Shown in pieces: positions 1 through 4,713 of a stretch of 5,887 nucleotides of DNA. The DNA comes from Gemmatimonadales bacterium (GTDB lineage Bacteria; Gemmatimonadota; Gemmatimonadetes; Gemmatimonadales; GWC2-71-9). Position 1 is the stretch's first letter. Each line of letters starts with the position of its first letter. The stretch is from assembly GCA_025924275.1 (NCBI GenBank), contig JAICEH010000136.1, forward strand, positions 1 to 5,887, in the 5' to 3' direction. The position numbers and the translations under genes were made by a program. The notes under the pieces are model-generated. The model ran no database searches. It was given only the letters and a program-made list of their open reading frames with translations, and was not told the DNA's origin.

Positions 1-67
1 CGGACCGTGCCCCGTTCGGGACAGTCTTGACGATCCGGCGCCCGCCCGGGGTGGGGCGGCGAGCTAC

Positions 68-81
68 TCCCCTTCGGGGGG
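68..81. other. Short GC hairpin downstream of moeA
   Basis: TCCCC, the loop TTCG, then GGGGG gives a short stable stem with a C(TTCG)G-type tetraloop. It lies about 55 nt after the moeA stop. No T-run follows on the minus strand, so it is not a convincing intrinsic terminator; it may be a transcript-end structure or chance in GC-rich DNA. Apart from this and the repeats, bases 1-136 hold nothing I can identify. Confidence 0.35.
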
Positions 82-90
82 AATGATAGT

Positions 91-122
91 CGGGAAGGCG
101 GGAAGACGGGAAGGCGGGAAGG
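91..122. repeat. Octanucleotide tandem repeat downstream of moeA
   Basis: Four copies of CGGGAAGG (one with a single change, CGGGAAGA) in the gene-free stretch after moeA. Confidence 0.9.
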
Positions 123-125
123 GGG

Positions 126-153
126 CGGCTCGGCGGCTAGAAGGGCGGCTCGG
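126..153. repeat. Octamer repeats across the moeA stop codon
   Basis: CGGCTCGG occurs at 126-133 and 146-153, with a related copy (CGGCTAGA) at 134-141 that contains the moeA stop codon. The unit is the same as in the signal-peptide array at 3481-3512. Confidence 0.7.
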
Positions 154-1498
154 CTGCGTGCCCCGGGTCGTCCAGGCGAATCGCCACCAATTCCGCGCCC
201 GCCGGGGTCTCGTGCTGGCCCTCCGGCACCACCAGCAGCGCGTTCGCCGCCACCATCGAGGTGAGGATCCCGCTGCCCTGCGGGCCGGTGAGCCGGGCCT
301 CGAGGCCCCTTTCGCCCTCGGAGACCACCGCCCGCAGGAAGTGCTGCAGCTTGGGCTTGAGCGCGACCGGCTCGGCCGCCCGCACCGTGACCCCGCGCCG
401 GAACGGCCGCGCGTGGCCGCTCATCTTCCGGATCGCCGGCCGGACGAAGAGCTCGAACGTGACCATCGCACTCACGGGGTTCCCCGGGAGCCCGAGCCAC
501 GGCACGCCGCCCAGGATGCCAAAGCCCACCGGTGCCCCCGGCCGCATCCGGAGCCGCCAGAAGCGGAGGTCGAGCCCCATCCCCTCGAGCACCGGCCGGA
601 GGTGGTCGCGCGCGCCCACGCTGATCCCCGCCGTGGTGACCAGCAGGTCCACCTCCGCCGCCCGCGCGAGGTGGGCGCGCAGGTCGTCGGGATCGTCCCG
701 CGCAATGCCCAGGTGCACCGGCTCCGCCCCGGCGAGGCGCACCAGGGCGGCCAGGGTGTGGGCGTTCGAGCTGCCGGTCTTCGTCCCGGCGCGGATCTCG
801 TCGGCGCGGTCCACGTCGGCGATCTCGTCGCCACTGGAGAGGATGCCCACCAGCGGCCGTCGCACCACCACCGGGTGCGCGATGCCGAGCGAGGCCAGCA
901 CGCCGAGCGCCGCGGGCCCGAGCGCCGTGCCGGCGGGGAGCGGGACGCTCCCCTTCCGGATGTCCTCGCCGGCGAGGCGGAAGTTGATGCCGGCGTCGCG
1001 GTCGTTCCACACCTCCACCCACTCCTCGCCAGTCGGTACGTCGGAACGTCGGGAGGTCGAGACGTCGGGCGTGCCGTCGTCCCGCCGTACCGTCGTCCCG
1101 CCGTCGGTGTCCTCCTGCCTCACCACCCCGTCGGCACCCTCCGGCAGCGGGCCGCCGGTGAAGATCCGGGCGCACTCGCCCGGGCCGATCGCACGGCCCG
1201 GCACCGCGCCGGCCGGGATCTCCGCCACCACCCGGAGCCGGACCGGGCGCTCACGCGTGGCGCCGCGCACGTCGGCGGCGCGGCAGGCGTAGCCATCCAT
1301 GGCGGAGTTGGTGCGGGCGGGCACGTCCACCGGGCTCACCGCATCCTCGGCGAGGACGCTCCCCAGCGCGTCGTCGAGCGGGACCCGGAGCGGCGGCTGG
1401 ACCCGCACCGCCTCGAGGACGGCGAGCGCCGCCTCCCGCGCCGACAGCCCCGTCCTCCCCGTTCCCCGTTCCCCGTCCCCCGTTCCCCCCTTGCTCAC
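137..1498 (-). CDS. moeA: Molybdopterin molybdenumtransferase MoeA
   Basis: Inserts molybdate into adenylylated molybdopterin to form the active molybdenum cofactor; cytosolic. Motifs in order: NSAMDGYA (64-71), FTGGPLPEGAD (113-123), AGEDIRKGS (176-184), SSGDEI (221-226), TTAGISVGARDH (288-299) and LPGNPVSAMVTFELFVRP (337-354), followed by the C-terminal beta-barrel domain. At 453 residues it is about 45 longer than typical. The excess lies in an N-terminal repeat-encoded stretch (about 3-17, Gly/Thr/Arg-rich) and an insertion at about 131-157, before the GEDI motif, encoded by octamer repeats. The GTG start overlaps the mobB stop by 4 nt, and no other start codon lies between it and the conserved domain (LSAREAALAVLEAV). 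The last codons and TAG stop fall within another octamer repeat. The product is certain; whether the insertion is tolerated or variable is unknown. Confidence 0.96.
   Translation of the reverse strand: MSKGGTGDGERGTGRTGLSAREAALAVLEAVRVQPPLRVPLDDALGSVLAEDAVSPVDVPARTNSAMDGYACRAADVRGATRERPVRLRVVAEIPAGAVPGRAIGPGECARIFTGGPLPEGADGVVRQEDTDGGTTVRRDDGTPDVSTSRRSDVPTGEEWVEVWNDRDAGINFRLAGEDIRKGSVPLPAGTALGPAALGVLASLGIAHPVVVRRPLVGILSSGDEIADVDRADEIRAGTKTGSSNAHTLAALVRLAGAEPVHLGIARDDPDDLRAHLARAAEVDLLVTTAGISVGARDHLRPVLEGMGLDLRFWRLRMRPGAPVGFGILGGVPWLGLPGNPVSAMVTFELFVRPAIRKMSGHARPFRRGVTVRAAEPVALKPKLQHFLRAVVSEGERGLEARLTGPQGSGILTSMVAANALLVVPEGQHETPAGAELVAIRLDDPGHAAEPPF
1032..1106. repeat. Octanucleotide-period repeat forming an in-frame insertion in moeA
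   Basis: Five degenerate copies of GTCGGNAC (1032-1071) are followed by CCGTCGTCCCGCCGT, present twice exactly (1074-1088 and 1090-1104) with one base between, so the period is 8/16 bp. Together they span about 75 bp, or about 25 codons, matching extra residues 131-157 of MoeA. Confidence 0.85.
1459..1486. repeat. Heptanucleotide tandem repeat in the first codons of moeA
   Basis: Four copies of CCGTTCC (one with a single change, CCGTCCC), beginning about four codons after the GTG start. On the coding strand they encode a Gly/Thr/Arg-rich stretch ahead of the conserved MoeA domain. The 7-bp unit shifts frame with each copy gained or lost, unless three change together. Confidence 0.88.
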
Positions 1499-2028
1499 CC
1501 CGCCACCACCTTGGCCCCGTCCCACGCCAGGTTGGCGAGGAACTGGAGCCACATCGTGTCCTGGAAGCGGAGCACGGGGCAGCGCGCCTCGGGCCGCGGC
1601 CCGTCGGTGACGATCGCGATCCAGTCCTCCGCGTCGGGCAGGCCCGCCTCCCAGATCGGCGCGGCGGCCACCTCCTTGCGGAACACCTCGATCTTCGGCA
1701 GCGCCGCCTTCCGGAAGCCCTCGACCAGCACGATGTCGGCGCCGCCGAGGTAGTGCCGGGCCAGCTCCGCCGGGTCGGTGTCGTCGGGGGCGCGCTCGAG
1801 CAGCATCCGGGTGTCGGGGGCGACGAGGAGGGTGCGCTCCGCCCGGCCCTCGTGGAAGTGGCGCCAAGAGTCGGTGCCCTCGCGGTCGGGCCGGACCGGG
1901 TGGGAGGCGTGCTTGATGGTCATCACCCGCCGGCCCCGCCGCACGAACTCGGCGGCGAGCGCCACGGTCAGGGTCGTCTTCCCGGCGTCCTTCCGGCCGA
2001 TGATGGAGACGAGGCGAAGAGCGGCCAC
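1495..2028 (-). CDS. mobB: Molybdopterin-guanine dinucleotide biosynthesis adaptor MobB
   Basis: A GTP-binding P-loop protein that assists MobA in making MGD; accessory rather than essential in E. coli; cytosolic. 177 residues, normal for the family. Motifs: Walker A GRKDAGKT (11-18), IKHASH (38-43), REGTDSWRHFHEG (49-61) and DIVLVEGFRKAALPKIEVFR (98-117), where VEGF is the family hallmark. The frame stays open upstream to 2343 but shadows mobA. The GTG at 2028 is chosen because it lies just before the P-loop strand (VAALRLVSIIG) and has a ribosome binding site. The start is nested 61 nt inside mobA. The stop overlaps the moeA GTG as GTGA, a classic translational-coupling arrangement. The order mobA-mobB-moeA is a common molybdenum-cofactor gene set. 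Confidence 0.95.
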   Translation of the reverse strand: MAALRLVSIIGRKDAGKTTLTVALAAEFVRRGRRVMTIKHASHPVRPDREGTDSWRHFHEGRAERTLLVAPDTRMLLERAPDDTDPAELARHYLGGADIVLVEGFRKAALPKIEVFRKEVAAAPIWEAGLPDAEDWIAIVTDGPRPEARCPVLRFQDTMWLQFLANLAWDGAKVVAG

Positions 2029-2624
2029 AGCGCGCGTGCCTCCCGCAGGTCGTCGGGGGTGTTCACGTTGAAGAACGGATCCACGCCCGCGGGAGGCAGC
2101 GCGGCCGCCGGCAGGGCCTCGAGGTCGAGCCGGCGCACCCGAACTTGGGGGTGGAAGGCGATGGCGCGATAGTCCCCCCGGTCGAGGGCCTCGGCCATCG
2201 GGCCGAGGCAGGCGGGCCCGTAGGCGGCGCAGAGCGGCTCGACGCCGCGGGGGCCGCCGCTCGCCGGGATCGCCACGTCCGCCGTGGCAAGGCCCCCGGC
2301 GAGTGCCTCCACCAGCCCGGCGGTGACGAAGGGCATGTCCCACGCGACGCAGACCACCGGTGCGGGGGCCTCCACCACGGCGGTGTAGAGCCCGCCCAGG
2401 GTGCCGGTGCCGGGCCGGGCGTCCCCCACCACGCGGAGCCCGGTGCCTTCACCGGCCGCAGGATCGTTGGCGACGAGGATCGGGGCGGCGCCGAGGGTGG
2501 CTTCGAGCAGCGCGGCGAGCCGGTCCACCACCCGGACTCCGCCCACCTCCTCGAGCCCCTTGGGCCGGCCGCCAAAGCGGCTGGCGAGGCCGCCGGCCAG
2601 GATGGCGCCGCGGATGGCGGTCAA
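1968..2624 (-). CDS. mobA: Molybdenum cofactor guanylyltransferase MobA
   Basis: Transfers GMP from GTP to Mo-molybdopterin, giving the guanine dinucleotide (MGD) cofactor used by DMSO-reductase-family enzymes such as formate dehydrogenase; cytosolic. 218 residues, slightly above the usual ~195. Visible motifs: the nucleotidyltransferase signature LAGGLASRFGGRPKGL (9-24), DARPGTGTLGGLYTAV, the Mg-binding VAWDMPF, GVEPLCAAY, and the C-terminal FFNVNTPDDL. The start is a TTG giving MTAIRGAILAGG; no ATG or GTG is available before the first motif, and no Shine-Dalgarno sequence precedes it because the leader is a heptamer array. The last ~20 residues, after the conserved core, are read from DNA that also encodes the start of MobB in another frame (61-nt overlap), giving an unusual Arg/Pro-rich tail. 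The product is certain and the start probable. Confidence 0.95.
   Translation of the reverse strand: MTAIRGAILAGGLASRFGGRPKGLEEVGGVRVVDRLAALLEATLGAAPILVANDPAAGEGTGLRVVGDARPGTGTLGGLYTAVVEAPAPVVCVAWDMPFVTAGLVEALAGGLATADVAIPASGGPRGVEPLCAAYGPACLGPMAEALDRGDYRAIAFHPQVRVRRLDLEALPAAALPPAGVDPFFNVNTPDDLREARALWPLFASSPSSAGRTPGRRP
2039..2044 (-). promoter_or_regulatory. Ribosome binding site that fixes the mobB start
   Basis: GGGAGG on the minus strand, 10 nt before the GTG at 2028 and inside the mobA coding region. It supports a long mobA/mobB overlap rather than a start further upstream. Confidence 0.65.
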
Positions 2625-2658
2625 GGGTCGAAGGTCGAAGGTCGAAGGTCGAAGGTCG
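2625..2658. repeat. Heptanucleotide tandem repeat in the mobA leader
   Basis: Four perfect copies of AAGGTCG (2631-2658) plus one variant copy next to the mobA start codon. They fill most of the 53-nt gap between the second outer-membrane protein gene and mobA. On the mobA strand the array reads CTTCGAC, which leaves no purine-rich ribosome binding site before the start. Confidence 0.92.
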
Positions 2659-2677
2659 AGTGCGTGGAGCTTCGGGG

Positions 2678-3526
2678 TCAGTATCGCCGGCCGCGCTTCC
2701 GCTCGAGCACGATGTCCACGCCGAGCGAGAAGGTCCAGACGTGCTTGTACTCGGTCTTCGAGGACGGGACGAGACCGTCGGTGGTGGTGGGCCCGGTGAC
2801 GACCGCGAAGCCGGTGTAGTTGTCCCGGGCCTCCGCCCGGAGCTGGACGCCGGGGGAGATCTGCGCCGTGACGCCGCCGCCCAGGAGGAAGGCGGGCGTC
2901 ACCCGGGTGCTGGACTCGTCCTCGTAGACCAGGAAGATCTCACCCTGGGTCGCGTCGGTCTGGCCGTACATCCGGAGCGAGCTCTGGCTGCCGACGGCGA
3001 GCCCGAGCCCGGCGCGGAGGTAGGGGGAGACGACGCCCTGGCTCATCGCGCGGGCCACGACGCCCAGGGAGAGCAGCACCATCGAGGCGCCGCGGTCGGA
3101 CGCGTCGATGTCGTCGCAGACGAACTGGCCGGTCTCGTTGGTGGGCGGCGAGACGATGGCGCAGTCGTCCTCGTAGCCGAGGCCGAGGAGGCTCACCTCG
3201 CCGACGTAGCCGATCGTGGGGCTGGGGAAGTAGGTGGCGCTCACGCCGAGGCCCAGGCCGGAGGAGACCTTCCGGCCCACGGCCACGGAGTCCACCTCGC
3301 TGGGATCGAAGTTGGGGAACCGCACCGGCTGCTCGGCCACGCTCCACAGGTCCCCGCCGCCGTTGTAGCTGGCGAAGATGGTGAAGATGAGGCGGGCCTG
3401 ATCCCGCGTGGCCTGGGCCGCGGCGGCCCGGGGGGCGAGCAGGGCGGCCACGACGGCCACGACGGCCACGACGGCCAGGGCGGCTCGGCGGCTCGGCGGC
3501 TCGGCGGCTCGGCGCAGGGATCGCAT
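2678..3526 (-). CDS. Secreted outer-membrane beta-barrel protein with repeat-built signal peptide (second of two)
   Basis: A 282-residue predicted outer-membrane barrel of unknown function. Residues 1-37 form a long signal peptide: an Arg-rich N-region (MRSLRRAAEPPSRRAA), a hydrophobic core of VVA repeats (about 18-31) and AAAA before Gln38. The mature part shows alternating Gly-rich and aromatic strands with acidic loops, such as LGLGVSATYFPSP, YLRAGLGLAVG, PAFLLGGGVTAQI and HVWTFSLGVDIVL. Cys122 and Cys137 flank a loop and could form a disulfide. The ATG at 3526 has AGGAA about 4 nt upstream and lies 20 nt after the fdhD stop. The reading frame stays open well upstream, but that part shadows fdhD. 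Most of the signal peptide is encoded by an 8-bp and a 9-bp tandem array, so array length changes would alter or frameshift it. It may be a paralogue of the barrel encoded upstream; sequence similarity between them is not obvious by eye. Confidence 0.85.
   Translation of the reverse strand: MRSLRRAAEPPSRRAALAVVAVVAVVAALLAPRAAAAQATRDQARLIFTIFASYNGGGDLWSVAEQPVRFPNFDPSEVDSVAVGRKVSSGLGLGVSATYFPSPTIGYVGEVSLLGLGYEDDCAIVSPPTNETGQFVCDDIDASDRGASMVLLSLGVVARAMSQGVVSPYLRAGLGLAVGSQSSLRMYGQTDATQGEIFLVYEDESSTRVTPAFLLGGGVTAQISPGVQLRAEARDNYTGFAVVTGPTTTDGLVPSSKTEYKHVWTFSLGVDIVLERKRGRRY
3445..3477. repeat. Nonanucleotide tandem repeat in signal-peptide codons
   Basis: About 3.7 copies of CGGCCACGA, directly next to the octamer array. 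On the coding strand they encode repeated Val-Val-Ala, the hydrophobic core of the signal peptide. The 9-bp unit keeps frame, so copy changes would lengthen or shorten the core by three residues. Confidence 0.92.
3481..3512. repeat. Octanucleotide tandem repeat in signal-peptide codons
   Basis: Four perfect copies of CGGCTCGG (CCGAGCCG on the coding strand), starting about 14 nt inside the second outer-membrane protein gene. They encode the Ala-Glu-Pro-Pro-Ser-Arg-Arg part of the signal peptide. An 8-bp unit is not a multiple of 3, so gain or loss of one copy shifts the frame. The same octamer recurs at the 3' end of moeA. Confidence 0.92.
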
Positions 3527-3546
3527 CGCGTTCCTGGTGGATGGGT

Positions 3547-4314
3547 TCAGGCCGGGTCGACGCCGGCCCCGTGCAGCCGCGGTTCGGCGCTCACCGCGCG
3601 CCCGAGGAGGACCATCCCGCTCCGCCGGGCGATCTCGACCGCGAGGGTCGAGGGCACGGACGGCGTGGCCACCCAGTTGATGCCGGCGCGCGCCGCCTTG
3701 AAGGCCAGCTCGGCGGAGATCCGCCCGGTGACGAGGAGGCCCAGCCCGGCCACGGCCCGCCCGGCGAGGAGGGCCGCCCCGATCACCTTGTCCACCGCGT
3801 TGTGGCGCCCGATGTCCTCGGCGTGCTCGAGCAGGGCCTCGGCGTCGGTGAGTGCCGCCGCGTGGATGCCGCCGGTATCCCGGTAGCGCTCGCCGAGCGC
3901 GAAGAGCTCCTTGAACCGCGCCCGGAGGAGCTCCGCGCCGGGCGACGCTCCCCTGGGCGGGGCGGCGGGCACCGTGCCGGGGTCCGCCAGCATGGTGGAG
4001 ACGGCCCCGCACCCCGAGGCCAACACAGGCCGGCGCCGCTCGGCCTCGACCGCCGCCACCGCGGCGGGATCCACCTCGGCCCAGAACCCCAGGTCGGTGG
4101 CGCAGGGCCGGAGGTGCACGTCGGCGGACCGGGTGATGTACCCCTCGCCGTGGAGCCACCCCACGGCCAGCTCCTCGAGCAGCTCCGGGGTGCACATCCA
4201 GGTGACCAGCGGCCGGCCGTTCACCTCGAGCCAGACCGGCACCTCCTCGACGGCCGCCCCGGGCGCCATCCGGCCCGGGCGCCGCCCGAGGGCGCGCTCA
4301 GGCCGGTCCGCCAC
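3547..4314 (-). CDS. fdhD: Formate dehydrogenase accessory sulfurtransferase FdhD
   Basis: Transfers sulfur from an IscS-type cysteine desulfurase to the bis-MGD molybdenum cofactor, an essential step in making active formate dehydrogenase; cytosolic. At 255 residues it is close to the family's usual 260-280. Motifs in order: VNGRPLVTWMCTP (31-43), ELAVGWLHGEGYI (48-60), ASGCGAVS (99-106), TGGIHAAAL (147-155), EDIGRHNAVDKVIG (166-179), GRISAELAFKAARAG (197-211) and PSTLAVEIARRSGMVLLGR (221-239). The GTG start has a strong ribosome binding site and overlaps the upstream pterin-fold gene by 17 nt. Odd point: the E. coli-type CGxCG loop has only its first cysteine (Cys102), and the second position is Val105. 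It sits with mobA, mobB and moeA, fitting a shared role in Mo-bisMGD enzyme maturation. The family call is firm; whether sulfur transfer works in the E. coli manner is open. Confidence 0.95.
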   Translation of the reverse strand: MADRPERALGRRPGRMAPGAAVEEVPVWLEVNGRPLVTWMCTPELLEELAVGWLHGEGYITRSADVHLRPCATDLGFWAEVDPAAVAAVEAERRRPVLASGCGAVSTMLADPGTVPAAPPRGASPGAELLRARFKELFALGERYRDTGGIHAAALTDAEALLEHAEDIGRHNAVDKVIGAALLAGRAVAGLGLLVTGRISAELAFKAARAGINWVATPSVPSTLAVEIARRSGMVLLGRAVSAEPRLHGAGVDPA

Positions 4315-4711
4315 AGCCCCCCTCCAGGGTGTCGTCCTCGGCGATCAGCACCTCCACCAGCTCGACCCCCGCCGGGACGGCCGGGGCGATCCGCGCCCAG
4401 CACCAGGCGGCGATGGCCTCGCAGGTGGGGAGCAGCCGGCCATAGGCGAACTCGGGCAGCGCCTCGTTCAGGTGCCGGCCCGCGAGCGGTGCGACGACCA
4501 GGTCGGCGAGCAGCGCATCCAGCCGGGCGAGGTCCGCCAGCGCGCCGTCCGGCGGGAGGTGGCCGGCCAGGGTCACCGCGCAGGTGTAGCGGTGCCCGTG
4601 GTCCTCCGAGGCCGCGCCGAAGGCCGCCCGGTTCCGCGCCGCATCCCAGTCCGGCCGCCAGAAGCGGTGGCGGGCGTCGAAGCAGACCCGGCGGGTGAGG
4701 GTGGCGCGCAT
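4298..4711 (-). CDS. COG0720 (QueD / 6-pyruvoyl-tetrahydropterin synthase fold) protein lacking the usual catalytic residues
   Basis: A 137-residue protein of the tunnelling-fold pterin family that includes PTPS (biopterin), QueD (queuosine) and PTPS-III (folate). What is seen: the zinc-binding histidines are kept as His15 in FDARHRF and His38/His40 in EDHGHRY. RNRAAFG and HLNEALPEFAYGRLLPT are clear family landmarks, and Glu125 in AEDDTL matches the pterin-anchoring Glu. The catalytic Cys expected just after AAFG is absent (FGAASED, with about two residues deleted). The Asp-His pair expected before RHLN is Ala77-Gly78. Known: in rat PTPS these are Cys42 and Asp88-His89. Inferred: not a standard synthase; it may bind a pterin or do different chemistry. 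Glu36 recalls the Glu-for-Cys change of PTPS-III, but the spacing differs. The ATG lies 2 nt after the preceding stop with only a weak ribosome binding site, which suggests coupled translation. The gene overlaps fdhD by 17 nt. A queD label would overstate the case. Confidence 0.88.
   Translation of the reverse strand: MRATLTRRVCFDARHRFWRPDWDAARNRAAFGAASEDHGHRYTCAVTLAGHLPPDGALADLARLDALLADLVVAPLAGRHLNEALPEFAYGRLLPTCEAIAAWCWARIAPAVPAGVELVEVLIAEDDTLEGGCGGPA
4321..4325 (-). promoter_or_regulatory. Ribosome binding site that fixes the fdhD start
   Basis: GGAGG on the minus strand, 6 nt before the GTG at 4314. It favours this GTG over the in-frame ATG at 4269, which lies 15 codons downstream. Confidence 0.7.
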
Positions 4712-4713
4712 CG

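Noticed and set aside
8..23. Hairpin near the left edge as a terminator
   Set aside because: A six-pair stem with a mismatch, a four-base loop and no T-run; readily expected by chance in such GC-rich sequence.
27..68. Plus-strand promoter beginning with TTGACG
   Set aside because: No -10-like hexamer at 16-18 nt spacing, and no plus-strand gene follows.
83..1753. 556-codon open frame on the plus strand opposite moeA and mobB
   Set aside because: Composition is Arg/Pro/Ala/His-rich low-complexity typical of antisense frames in very GC-rich DNA; no motif is visible, and the opposite strand encodes clear MoeA and MobB.
1499..1867. N-terminal extension of MoeA across mobB
   Set aside because: Overlaps conserved mobB codons in another frame; the GTGA overlap gives a natural start at 1498.
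91..3512. CRISPR array
   Set aside because: Units are 7-9 bp, directly adjacent and without spacers; no cas gene is present.
2360..3886. 508-codon plus-strand open frame, and similar long plus-strand frames across 3541-5767
   Set aside because: Shadows of mobA, the two barrels, fdhD, the pterin-fold gene and gpmI; no recognisable domains or ribosome binding sites.
3527..4195. N-terminal extension of the second barrel protein upstream of its ATG
   Set aside because: It is open only because of GC bias, overlaps fdhD in another frame, and would place the signal peptide internally.
4298..4711. Calling the COG0720 gene queD or a biopterin synthase
   Set aside because: The residues needed for those reactions are missing at the aligned positions, and no other queuosine or biopterin gene is nearby.
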